In this document: in pieces, positions 40,343-45,437 of the stretch
Layout of the letters: each line of letters starts with the position of its first letter
How positions within the stretch are numbered: the stretch's first letter is position 1
Origin: a virus
IMG/VR virus record: IMGVR_UViG_3300043468_001827
Span: 1 to 53,543 of that record
Length of the DNA stretch: 53,543 bases
Reading direction: 5' to 3' (one strand)
Notes under the pieces: model-generated
What the model was told of the DNA's origin: nothing
Seen by the model: the letters and a program-made list of their open reading frames with translations, nothing else
Database searches by the model: none
Program-made: the position numbers and the translations under genes

Positions 40343-40861
40343 TTACTTTAAAGTTTCGGTTGCTTTATCTAAATTCACAACGGGCGGGATTACTGCATAA
40401 TTGCCAATTGCTTTTTTATCCACATTATCTAAAACACCTCTTTTTCTCCATTCTTCTTTGGCCTGTTCGCCAATTTTACCTTCAACAGGACAAGGTGTTC
40501 CAGCCGCTAACATAGCAGCGAACACTCGTTCATCTTGACATAAGTTTGCAACAGCTGCAACTTTCATGCCCATGTCAAATAAGTTTTTGGAAAGTTTGAT
40601 TCTTTCGCAATTCATATCTCGCATCGTACCACCCATGGAGATACCAAGAATCTGCGTTTGAACTGCACCAGATGCCGCTACTGCACAAACATCGTTATTG
40701 ATGGTCGTAATAGCGGGCGCCACAGCAGTAGGTGGCGGAGACTTGATAGTAGTCTCGGAAGTTGAATTTGTGGTACTTCTACTTGTTGAATCTGTAACGA
40801 TGGGTTGAGCATGCGTTACACCAACCACAACCATTGCAATTGCGGCCAATAGGTATTTCAT
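40343..40861 (-). CDS. Secreted protein, unknown family
   Basis: 172 residues. Signal peptide KYLLAAIAMVVVGVTHA, then a Ser/Thr-rich linker (~20-45), then a domain with four Cys (NDVCAVAA, RDMNCERIK, ANLCQDE, GTPCPVEG) and C-terminal VIPPVVNLDKATETLK. A similar secreted protein is familiar from marine T4-like phages. First gene of the membrane/secreted operon; a late-type element at 40926-40936 and a repeated TATAAACCAC lie upstream. Confidence 0.6.
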   Translation of the reverse strand: MKYLLAAIAMVVVGVTHAQPIVTDSTSRSTTNSTSETTIKSPPPTAVAPAITTINNDVCAVAASGAVQTQILGISMGGTMRDMNCERIKLSKNLFDMGMKVAAVANLCQDERVFAAMLAAGTPCPVEGKIGEQAKEEWRKRGVLDNVDKKAIGNYAVIPPVVNLDKATETLK

Positions 40862-40892
40862 TTTTTTATTTTTCCTAGGTTGTTTTACATAC

Positions 40893-40936
40893 TATAAACC
40901 ACAGAAAAAATATAAACCACTAATATTCTATTTAGT
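40893..40936 (-). promoter_or_regulatory. Repeated GTGGTTTATA and late-type element upstream of secreted operon
   Basis: TATAAACCAC (plus strand) occurs at 40893-40902 and 40911-40920, 18 bp apart. Next to it ACTAAATAGAA (minus, 40936-40926) is one base off the late-type 11-mer seen before gp32. Together these form a plausible regulatory region for the secreted-protein operon. Confidence 0.4.
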
Positions 40937-40965
40937 TGGACTACATTTCATAATGTCAAAAATAT

Positions 40966-41040
40966 TGGTGGGCCAGGTGTGAATTGAACACACACTCAAG
41001 CGATTATGAGTCGCCTGCTTTACCATTAAGCTACTGGCCC
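40966..41040 (-). tRNA. tRNA-Ile (CAT, lysidine type)
   Basis: Cloverleaf with 7-bp acceptor GGGCCAG/CTGGCCC and encoded CCA. Anticodon loop CTCATAA. The anticodon arm AGGCGACTCATAATCGCTTG equals that of E. coli tRNA-Ile2, so C34 is probably modified to lysidine to read AUA. Confidence 0.8.
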
Positions 41041-41058
41041 GAACTTGAATTGATTTGT

Positions 41059-41134
41059 TGGCCCGGCTGGCAGGAATCGAACCCACATCGGACGCTTTAG
41101 AAGAGCGTTGCCTTATCCATTAGACCACAGCCGG
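41059..41134 (-). tRNA. tRNA-Arg (TCT)
   Basis: Acceptor CCGGCTG/CAGCCGG, discriminator G, CCA encoded. Anticodon stem ACGCT/AGCGT with loop CTTCTAA. Reads AGA/AGG, rare in many hosts. Confidence 0.9.
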
Positions 41135-41139
41135 TTATT

Positions 41140-41220
41140 TGGTGCCCCTAATCGGATTCGAACCGATAGTTATGACACTCCTTTTGAGAGAGCCGCCTTT
41201 ACCAATTTGGCCATAGGGGC
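41140..41220 (-). tRNA. tRNA-Leu (CAA)
   Basis: Acceptor GCCCCTA/TAGGGGC. Anticodon loop CTCAAAA; the anticodon stem has two G-U pairs. Variable region is short for a leucine tRNA (~10 nt). Anticodon CAA reads UUG. Confidence 0.8.
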
Positions 41221-41225
41221 ATTAA

Positions 41226-41308
41226 TGGTGCGGATGGACGGAATCGAACCGTCAAGCCGAAGCGAGAGATTTTAAGTCTCTTGTGTTTACCTATTTCACC
41301 ACATCCGC
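41226..41308 (-). tRNA. tRNA-Leu (TAA)
   Basis: Acceptor GCGGATG/CATCCGC. Anticodon arm AGAGA-CTTAAAA-TCTCT, variable arm with a short stem, T loop TTCGATT, CCA encoded. Confidence 0.9.
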
Positions 41309-41318
41309 ATTGTATCGT

Positions 41319-41352
41319 ATTATATACAAAAACTATATGATTTGTATATAAT
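41319..41352. repeat. 12-bp perfect inverted repeat between two tRNA-Leu genes
   Basis: ATTATATACAAA (41319-41330) and TTTGTATATAAT (41341-41352) with a 10-nt loop. AT-only stem between tRNA-Leu(TAA) and tRNA-Leu(TAG). It could be a protein-binding site, a precursor processing structure or part of a promoter (it contains TATAAT on the minus strand). Confidence 0.7.
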
Positions 41353-41361
41353 GTGTTACAT

Positions 41362-41438
41362 TGGTACCCAAGGAGAGATTCGAACTCTCAAACTACGGCT
41401 TCTAAGACCGCCGACTTTACCAATTTGTCCACTCGGGC
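41362..41438 (-). tRNA. tRNA-Leu (TAG)
   Basis: Acceptor GCCCGAG/CTTGGGT with G-U pairs. Anticodon loop CTTAGAA, T loop TTCGAAT, CCA encoded. Reads CUN by extended wobble. Confidence 0.85.
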
Positions 41439-41443
41439 ATATT

Positions 41444-41519
41444 TGGTGCAACCTCCAAGAATCGAACTTGGTTCATCGGTTCTTCAAACCGCTGCTATAA
41501 CCACATCAGCTAAGGTTGC
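41444..41519 (-). tRNA. tRNA-Phe (GAA)
   Basis: Acceptor GCAACCT/AGGTTGC-like pairing, anticodon loop TTGAAGA, CCA encoded. The first anticodon-stem pair (G27-A43) is a mismatch. Confidence 0.85.
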
Positions 41520-41520
41520 A

Positions 41521-41595
41521 TGGTGCATCCTGATGGAATCGAACCACCGGTATCCGTCTTGTAAGGGCGGCGTTTTACCATTAAACTAAGGATGC
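41521..41595 (-). tRNA. tRNA-Val (TAC)
   Basis: Acceptor GCATCCT/AGGATGC, anticodon arm CCGCC-CTTACAA-GACGG with one C-A mismatch, T loop TTCGATT, CCA encoded. Confidence 0.87.
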
Positions 41596-41596
41596 G

Positions 41597-41670
41597 TGGG
41601 TTGAACCGGGGAATCGAACCCTCTCTACCTGTTTCACAGACAGGTGTGCGACCACTACACTAGGAACAAC
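41597..41670 (-). tRNA. tRNA-His (GTG), weakly paired
   Basis: Anticodon arm CCTGT-CTGTGAA-ACAGG is perfect. The acceptor (GTTGTTCC with GGTTCAAC, including the extra G-1:C73 pair typical of histidine) has two U-U mismatches, and the T stem has only three good pairs. CCA encoded. Either a tolerant phage tRNA or one in decay. Confidence 0.75.
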
Positions 41671-41676
41671 ATTGAT

Positions 41677-41750
41677 TGGAGCGGCTACTGAGAATCGAAC
41701 TCAGGACAGGAGATTGGAAATCTCCAGTTTTACCACTAAACTACAGCCGC
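41677..41750 (-). tRNA. tRNA-Gly (TCC)
   Basis: Acceptor GCGGCTG/TAGCCGC, discriminator U, anticodon arm GGAGA-TTTCCAA-TCTCC, CCA encoded. Confidence 0.9.
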
Positions 41751-41754
41751 AATT

Positions 41755-41828
41755 TGGAGCGGAATGTGAGAATCGAACTCACGACTAAACCTTGGCAAGG
41801 TTTCGTTTTACCATTAAACTAATCCCGC
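41755..41828 (-). tRNA. tRNA-Gly (GCC)
   Basis: Acceptor GCGGGAT with ATTCCGC, discriminator U, anticodon arm AAACC-TTGCCAA-GGTTT, CCA encoded. Its first ten bases overlap the 3' end of the protein gene at 41819-41983. Confidence 0.9.
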
Positions 41829-41983
41829 TTATTTTTTTCCTTAACTAAAGGGTTATCTTCAATACTCATATCATACAAACCGTGTTCTTGTGCAAAGTCT
41901 GTAAGTTTTTGCAAGGCATCAAGAACACAATCTTCGGTGGATAAAAAGTCCTGATAATCTGTTTTTTCTTTTTCTAGTTTCAT
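41819..41983 (-). CDS. Small acidic protein overlapping a tRNA (54 aa)
   Basis: 54 residues: KLEKEKTDYQDFLSTEDCVL, DALQKLTDFAQEHGLYDM, ending KEKNKRD. Start couples to the preceding gene by ATGA (41980-41983). The stop codon lies inside tRNA-Gly(GCC), so the last three codons and the tRNA 5' end share DNA. Role unknown. Confidence 0.6.
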   Translation of the reverse strand: MKLEKEKTDYQDFLSTEDCVLDALQKLTDFAQEHGLYDMSIEDNPLVKEKNKRD

Positions 41984-42450
41984 GCTACTTTTAATCCTTT
42001 CAATCTGTCTGCTGCATACGATGCCGCAAACGCTTCTGGTTTAACTAAAGGTATTACATTACATGTTCCACGAATGTAACCAATTGCTTCTTGAATCACA
42101 CAATTTGAACCATGCATTTCACTTGGGTTAATATCCAAATGAACTTCCACATATCTATTATCCAAAACATCCGCAAGTTTTAAATATAATTCGGAAACTT
42201 TGTAAACTTCATTCATTAATCTATATCTAGGTTTATTTTGTTTTTGGTCGTAGTCTCTTTCACGGACAACTTCACCAAATAATTTACAACCATTGTTACC
42301 ATTTATATGAACAACAATAGCGGTGATGTAATCTGCATACCAAACTTTATTTACCTTAATACGCTCTGAATCACAACCAATATAAATTTTGGTTTCAGGT
42401 GTTTGTGCTTCGATGAAAGATTTAACTTCCTCTAAGTCTAACTTACGCAT
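41980..42450 (-). CDS. RNase H-fold phage protein
   Basis: 156 residues. KIYIGCDSERIK and GEVVRERDYDQKQNKPRYRL, followed by EVHLDINPSEMHGSNCVIQE, match the RNase H-like family seen in phages and Bacillus (DUF458-type) with D/E/D ligands in the expected strands. Nuclease activity is plausible but unproven. Placed inside the tRNA array. Confidence 0.7.
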   Translation of the reverse strand: MRKLDLEEVKSFIEAQTPETKIYIGCDSERIKVNKVWYADYITAIVVHINGNNGCKLFGEVVRERDYDQKQNKPRYRLMNEVYKVSELYLKLADVLDNRYVEVHLDINPSEMHGSNCVIQEAIGYIRGTCNVIPLVKPEAFAASYAADRLKGLKVA

Positions 42451-42474
42451 GATTACTCACTTTCTTTTTAAAAT

Positions 42475-42548
42475 TGGCACCCCGCTAGGGACTCGAACCC
42501 CAACCAACGGTTTTGGAGACCGCTATGCTGCCATTACACCAGCGAGAT
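42475..42548 (-). tRNA. tRNA-Trp (CCA)
   Basis: Acceptor ATCTCGC/GCGGGGT, discriminator G, anticodon arm GCGGT-CTCCAAA-ACCGT, T loop TTCGAGT, CCA encoded. Confidence 0.88.
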
Positions 42549-42553
42549 ATGAA

Positions 42554-43012
42554 CTACTTTATTTCATTTACTTTTTTCTGTATTTCAGAATGTGGGACTT
42601 TTAAAAAAAATCCAGGACTTTTATTTCCTATGCCACTATCGTCAAAAAAATTATCAAATGAAATTCGGTATTTTCGAAAATCAACATCTACCGTTTTATA
42701 TGCTCCAATTGTAATTACATATTGTGGCATTTTTAAACCATTCTTTTGTTGATATTCTAAAACTTGTTTAACTGCAACTGCACCTAAACTGTAACCATAC
42801 AATTCATATTCACCTTGAATGTTTCGAATGTGTTTTAACGATTCATTTACTTTTAGTGAACTGAATATAATTGGTTTTAAATTTCTTTGTTTTGCATATT
42901 CTTTAAATGCAACTTCATCAAAAACTTCATTCTTACCACGAAAACCAATAATGTCATTTGCATGACATTGTAACGCATAAAAGAATAAAGATAAAAATAA
43001 AATTTTTTTCAT
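42554..43012 (-). CDS. Secreted alpha/beta-hydrolase-like protein
   Basis: 152 residues from KKILFLSLFFYALQCHA signal peptide (start 43012); upstream codons of the open frame would overlap tRNA-Ile. The centre has YELYGYSLGAVAVKQVLEY, a G-x-S-x-G nucleophile elbow, after a beta strand. No clear His/Asp partners identified, and it is short for a full hydrolase. Likely periplasmic esterase-like or a degenerate member. Confidence 0.6.
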   Translation of the reverse strand: MKKILFLSLFFYALQCHANDIIGFRGKNEVFDEVAFKEYAKQRNLKPIIFSSLKVNESLKHIRNIQGEYELYGYSLGAVAVKQVLEYQQKNGLKMPQYVITIGAYKTVDVDFRKYRISFDNFFDDSGIGNKSPGFFLKVPHSEIQKKVNEIK

Positions 43013-43024
43013 AATAGTAATTTT

Positions 43025-43099
43025 TGGTAGCCATGGACAATTTCGAAATGTCGACCTATCGCTTATCAAGCGATTGCTCTTCCTCTGAGCTACACGGCT
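43025..43099 (-). tRNA. tRNA-Ile (GAT)
   Basis: Acceptor AGCCGTG/CATGGCT, anticodon arm ATCGC-TTGATAA-GCGAT, T loop TTCGAAA, CCA encoded. Confidence 0.9.
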
Positions 43100-43160
43100 A
43101 AAACTTTCTTAAATACAACCACAATAGAAACATAATGAAAATAACTGGAATAATAGCCAT
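43098..43160 (-). CDS. Possible 20-aa membrane peptide
   Basis: MAIIPVIFIMFLLWLYLRKF, preceded by AAAGGAAAAAACATA. It fills the space between tRNA-Arg(ACG) and tRNA-Ile(GAT) and its stop overlaps the tRNA-Ile 5' end by two bases. Very short, could be chance. Confidence 0.3.
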   Translation of the reverse strand: MAIIPVIFIMFLLWLYLRKF

Positions 43161-43178
43161 TATGTTTTTTCCTTTAAT

Positions 43179-43255
43179 TGGCACGCCGTGAAAGATTCAA
43201 ACTCTCAACCTTAGGGTCCGTAGCCCTACGCTCTATTCAATTGAGCTAACGGCGT
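43179..43255 (-). tRNA. tRNA-Arg (ACG)
   Basis: Acceptor ACGCCGT/ACGGCGT, discriminator G, anticodon arm TAGGG-CTACGGA-CCCTA, CCA encoded. Needs host TadA to convert A34 to inosine. Confidence 0.9.
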
Positions 43256-43261
43256 ATTGAT

Positions 43262-43335
43262 TGGTGGAGGATGAGAGAATCGAACTCTCAATCTCGGCTT
43301 GCAAAGCCGATGTTATCCCATTTAACTAATCCCCC
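43262..43335 (-). tRNA. tRNA-Ala (TGC)
   Basis: Acceptor GGGGGAT/ATCCTCC with the G3-U70 alanine identity pair, anticodon arm TCGGC-TTTGCAA-GCCGA, CCA encoded. Confidence 0.92.
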
Positions 43336-43536
43336 AAAAAGTTGTAAGCTACGATTTCCACATCGCCCCTACATGAGTTGCACACCCTGTCACCATGTTT
43401 TGTTTCCTCAGTAGTTATGGTTCTACTCAGCGGTTCGAGCTCCCTATGTTGGTGGGCACCTTTCTTAACGGTTGACCGCCCCCGGTTATTGTCGCATAAC
43501 GAGCGGCAGTAATATCGCTTACTGCGGACGGGATTT

Positions 43537-43539
<3 letters not shown>
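43326..43539 (-). pseudogene. GC-rich spacer with headless reading frame (structured spacer E0)
   Basis: Between the CCA of tRNA-Pro and the 5' end of tRNA-Ala. One minus frame is open throughout and looks like real protein (VRSKRYYCRSLCDNNRG, then RELEPLSRTITTEETKHGDR, VCNSCRGDVEIVAYNFLGD) but has no ATG, GTG or TTG before its C-terminal part. The DNA shares CGTCCGCAGTAAG, same frame, with 24302-24494. It also holds a 7-bp hairpin GCAGTAA/TTACTGC, and its ends pair weakly (CCAAAA/TTTTGG) like the other tRNA spacers. Confidence 0.45.
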
Positions 43540-43613
<74 letters not shown>

Positions 43614-43620
43614 ATGAAAT

Positions 43621-43696
43621 TGGTGCTGGAGAAAGGATTCGAACCCTCGACCGCCTGATTACAAATCAGGAGCTCTACCAACTGAGCTACTCCAGC
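43621..43696 (-). tRNA. tRNA-Thr (TGT)
   Basis: Acceptor GCTGGAG/CTCCAGC, anticodon arm CCTGA-TTTGTAA-TCAGG, T loop TTCGAAT, CCA encoded. Confidence 0.92.
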
Positions 43697-43702
43697 ATTG
43701 AT

Positions 43703-43778
43703 TGGCTGTCTAGGCAGGGCTCGAACCTGCGACCAAATGATTAACAGTCATCTACTCTACCAACTGAGCTACTAGACA
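43703..43778 (-). tRNA. tRNA-Asn (GTT)
   Basis: Acceptor TGTCTAG/CTAGACA, discriminator G, anticodon loop CTGTTAA, T loop TTCGAGC, CCA encoded. Confidence 0.92.
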
Positions 43779-43785
43779 ATAAAAC

Positions 43786-43859
43786 TGGTTGCGGGTGATG
43801 GAATCGAACCACCATCTGAAGCTTATGAGACTTCTGAATTACCGTTACTCTAACCCGCT
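43786..43859 (-). tRNA. tRNA-Met (CAT), initiator-like
   Basis: Anticodon loop CTCATAA. The acceptor pairs only at 2-7 (GCGGGT/ACCCGC); position 1 (A) faces A72, an unpaired end that is the key initiator feature. 5' AGCGGGTTAGAG also resembles initiator tRNA. But the anticodon stem GAAGT/GCTTC lacks the three G-C pairs of classical initiators. Confidence 0.8.
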
Positions 43860-43866
43860 ATAAACT

Positions 43867-43941
43867 TGGCGACCCGTAGGAGAATCGAACTCCTATATTC
43901 CGCTAGACAGGCGGATATAATAACCACTATATGAACGGGCC
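43867..43941 (-). tRNA. tRNA-Asp (GTC)
   Basis: Acceptor GGCCCGT/ACGGGTC, discriminator G, anticodon arm TCCGC-CTGTCTA-GCGGA, CCA encoded. Its first two bases belong to the inverted repeat of spacer E1. Confidence 0.92.
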
Positions 43942-44026
43942 AATATAGAAACACATTCTTGGATTCTCGTAAAAGTAATCCATGACGCCGGCCGTCATTA
44001 TGTGTTTGAATGTGTTTTTATATTGG
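43940..44026 (-). ncRNA. Structured tRNA spacer E1 (three-way junction)
   Basis: Terminal arms 43940-43958 and 44008-44026 pair over 19 bp with one mismatch (plus CCAATATAGAAACACATTC with GAATGTGTTTTTATATTGG). Inside are two hairpins: ATGACG/CGTCAT with a GC-rich loop, and GGATT/AATCC. The outer arms include the CCA of tRNA-Lys and the first bases of tRNA-Asp, so the element joins the two tRNAs in the precursor. A 23-codon open frame lies within it. Confidence 0.65.
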
Positions 44027-44098
44027 TAGGTGCGGAGAATTTCGAAATCTCGACTTACCGGTTAAAAGCCGGTTACTCTGCCTCTGAGTTACACACCT
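44024..44098 (-). tRNA. tRNA-Lys (TTT)
   Basis: Acceptor AGGTGTG/CGCACCT, anticodon arm ACCGG-CTTTTAA-CCGGT, T loop TTCGAAA, CCA encoded and overlapping spacer E1. Confidence 0.92.
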
Positions 44099-44100
44099 TC

Positions 44101-44176
44101 TGGTGGTGATGGAAGGAATCGAGCCTTCGACCTTTTGCGTATGAAGCAACTGTTCTACCGACTGAACTACATCACC
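44101..44176 (-). tRNA. tRNA-Met (CAT), elongator-like
   Basis: Acceptor GGTGATG/CATCACC fully paired, anticodon loop TTCATAC, T loop CTCGATT, CCA encoded. Paired 1:72 suggests elongator. Confidence 0.88.
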
Positions 44177-44348
44177 ATAATTGAGAATACTGCCGTCCGT
44201 TTAAGACTATAAAATCGTCCCTATATTCTCATCCTAAACCCACCACAGGTTTCTTCCTCGGATAATGAGGTGGACTAATACAGGTTGGTACACCCTCGGC
44301 AGTCAGGTAGATGGTTAGTCGTCCTTGCTTTCGGATTCTCAATTATGG
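44175..44348 (-). ncRNA. Structured tRNA spacer E2
   Basis: Perfect 14-bp terminal arms CCATAATTGAGAAT (44175-44188) and ATTCTCAATTATGG (44335-44348) enclose ~146 nt. A second internal helix ACTGCCG/CGGCAGT lies just inside. The arms take in the CCA of tRNA-Tyr and the first bases of tRNA-Met. GC content is higher than neighbouring protein genes. No convincing protein frame. Confidence 0.65.
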
Positions 44349-44431
44349 TGGGTGCCCTAGGATTTGAACCTAGAAGGCCGAAACAACGGATTTACAGTCC
44401 GCCCCCGATACCATTACGGGACTAGACACCC
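44346..44431 (-). tRNA. tRNA-Tyr (GTA)
   Basis: Class II tRNA: acceptor GGGTGTC/GGCACCC, anticodon arm GCGGA-CTGTAAA-TCCGT, long variable arm, T loop TTCAAAT, CCA encoded. Confidence 0.92.
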
Positions 44432-44607
44432 AAAATTCAGAGCACTAAAGCGAAAGACTGCTATTACATGATGCCGAAGCGGTACTAACGCATCAAACCT
44501 TTGCTCAACTCATTTCTGAGACGGTCGTGCATGCCGTTTAGAACGGCCCGTTTTATTATTATGATATAATCTACCAAGCATATTGTGCTTGTATCACAGT
44601 TAGTTAT
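44432..44607 (-). other. Structured spacer E5 between E3 and tRNA-Tyr
   Basis: GC-rich 176 nt without a tRNA. Hairpins: CAAGCA/TGCTTG, TGATGC/GCATCA with an inner CGCTTCGGC-type loop, and a GGCCGTT/AACGGC stem. A 15-codon frame (MHDRLRNELSKGLMR) is present, without a clear ribosome site. No outer inverted repeat abutting tRNA-Tyr was found, unlike E1-E4. Confidence 0.4.
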
Positions 44608-44757
44608 ACCATATCAAAGTGTTATCTACCAATTTGTGAACAATGTAGCTAACACTCACAAGCGAATAGCGGTTATATCAGGACCTTTTCCTCGCACAGT
44701 TAGGCCCGCATAGTCATGGCGTCCCATGACGATACCCTGATAACACTTTGATATGGT
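44608..44757 (-). ncRNA. Structured tRNA spacer E3
   Basis: Perfect 19-bp terminal arms (ACCATATCAAAGTGTTATC at 44608-44626; its complement at 44739-44757). The upper arm begins with the ACCA end of tRNA-Glu. The interior has a GTCATGG/CCATGAC hairpin and GC-rich segments. A 23-codon frame (MGRHDYAGLTVRGKG...) occurs inside. Confidence 0.68.
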
Positions 44758-44829
44758 ACACCTAGGGGGAATCGAACCCGCCGTTTATGCCTTGAAAGGG
44801 CATCGTCCTAACCGTTAGACGATAGGTGC
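44754..44829 (-). tRNA. tRNA-Glu (TTC)
   Basis: Acceptor GCACCTA/TAGGTGT, anticodon arm ATGCC-CTTTCAA-GGCAT, T loop TTCGATT, CCA encoded and overlapping spacer E3. First tRNA after the promoter at 44863-44890. Confidence 0.92.
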
Positions 44830-44834
44830 AAAAT

Positions 44835-44857
44835 CAATTCAAATTTTTAATGAACAA
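44835..44857 (-). promoter_or_regulatory. boxA-like leader element 2
   Basis: Minus TTGTTCATTAAAAATTTGAA then TTG, 21 of 23 bases equal to the element at 45361-45383. It starts right after the expected transcription start and precedes tRNA-Glu. It resembles rRNA boxA (TGCTCTTTAACA type), the NusB/S10 antitermination site. Confidence 0.55.
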
Positions 44858-44862
44858 TACGA

Positions 44863-44890
44863 ATTATACACTAACTGGCCGAACTGTCAA
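44863..44890 (-). promoter_or_regulatory. Sigma70-like promoter of the tRNA group
   Basis: Minus TTGACA, 16 bp beginning GTTCGGCC, TATAAT. Drives tRNA-Glu and downstream tRNAs. Confidence 0.82.
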
Positions 44891-44897
44891 GTCTGTT

Positions 44898-44915
44898 TGT
44901 TGCCAGATTACAACA
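44898..44915 (-). repeat. TGTTG-N8-CAACA hairpin
   Basis: Same 18-nt format as at five other promoters (loop CCAGATTA on plus), 7 nt upstream of the -35. Confidence 0.75.
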
Positions 44916-44941
44916 CTACTTTTGTTTTCAATTTACTAACA

Positions 44942-45018
44942 TGGAGTGGGTGACAGGATTCGAACCTGCATAATACGGATTTGCAATCCGCTACCTCGCC
45001 TTTCAGTTGCACACCCAC
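44942..45018 (-). tRNA. tRNA-Cys (GCA)
   Basis: Acceptor GTGGGTG with CACCCAC, discriminator U, anticodon arm GCGGA-TTGCAAA-TCCGT, T loop TTCGAAT, CCA encoded. Confidence 0.9.
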
Positions 45019-45023
45019 ATATT

Positions 45024-45111
45024 TGGCGGAAGATATCAGAATCGAACTGATCCACCCATTTCTGAATGACGGTTTAGCAAACCGCTGCCTTAACCACTCG
45101 GCCAATCTTCC
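45024..45111 (-). tRNA. tRNA-Ser (GCT)
   Basis: Class II with long variable arm; acceptor GGAAGAT/ATCTTCC, anticodon arm GCGGT-TTGCTAA-ACCGT, CCA encoded. Confidence 0.92.
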
Positions 45112-45190
45112 ATATTAAAACACACTATCTCTCTTTATTGTCGGAGCCCACGGTGAAGAACTCGCTCCTCGATAATGTGTTTTGATATGG
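45110..45190 (-). ncRNA. Structured tRNA spacer E4
   Basis: 15-bp terminal arms with one G-U (CCATATTAAAACACA at 45110-45124; TGTGTTTTGATATGG at 45176-45190), including the CCA of tRNA-Ser(TGA) and the first bases of tRNA-Ser(GCT). Inside is a long hairpin based on GGAGC/GCTCC. Confidence 0.65.
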
Positions 45191-45277
45191 CGGAAGCGGT
45201 GAGATTCGAACTCACGGAACATTTCTGTTCGCTAGTTTTCAAGACTAGTGCCATAAACCGGACTCGGCCACACTTCC
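45188..45277 (-). tRNA. tRNA-Ser (TGA)
   Basis: Class II; acceptor GGAAGTG with CGCTTCC, anticodon arm CTAGT-CTTGAAA-ACTAG, long variable arm, T loop TTCGAAT, CCA encoded. Confidence 0.92.
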
Positions 45278-45280
45278 ATT

Positions 45281-45354
45281 TGGCAGGCGCATCAGGGCTC
45301 GAACCTGAAATAACGGATTCAAAGTCCGCTGTGTTACCATTACACTATGCGCCA
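45281..45354 (-). tRNA. tRNA-Gln (TTG)
   Basis: Anticodon arm GCGGA-CTTTGAA-TCCGT, T loop TTCGAGC, CCA encoded, discriminator G. Acceptor pairs at 2-7 with a U1-U72 mismatch; weak 1:72 pairing is normal for glutamine tRNAs. Confidence 0.9.
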
Positions 45355-45360
45355 ACAAAA

Positions 45361-45383
45361 CAACTCAAATTTTTAAAGAACAA
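45361..45383 (-). promoter_or_regulatory. boxA-like leader element 1
   Basis: Minus TTGTTCTTTAAAAATTTGAG then TTG, directly after the U-run of the hairpin at 45385-45413 and just before tRNA-Gln. Very close to rRNA boxA sequences. It may let Nus factors carry polymerase through the tRNA array. Confidence 0.6.
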
Positions 45384-45384
45384 A

Positions 45385-45413
45385 AAACCCTAGATTTTTT
45401 AGGTCTAGGGTTT
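45385..45413 (-). terminator. Terminator-like hairpin before the tRNA array
   Basis: Perfect 10-bp stem AAACCCTAGA/TCTAGGGTTT, 9-nt loop, followed on the minus strand by a T-run that merges into the boxA-like element. It would end the short transcript from the promoter at 45570-45598, or be read through by antitermination. Confidence 0.8.
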
Positions 45414-45437
45414 GTGATTTTCTACTAAGAAAACTAA

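Noticed and set aside
41353-41589. 78-aa plus frame with LxxTxSxNLS-like segments
   Set aside because: It spans three minus-strand tRNA genes; peptides such as RIELGSS come from conserved tRNA T-arm sequence read in reverse.
44608-44757. RNase P RNA (GAGGAAA and GGTCC-like segments in spacer E3)
   Set aside because: Too short, and the conserved P4 halves are not both present.
44908-45105. 65-aa minus frame over tRNA-Cys and tRNA-Ser
   Set aside because: Runs through two tRNA genes on their own strand; start lies inside tRNA-Ser.
45175-45393. 72-aa plus frame over Ser/Gln tRNAs
   Set aside because: Antisense tRNA artefact (repeated GLEPE/RTRP-type peptides).
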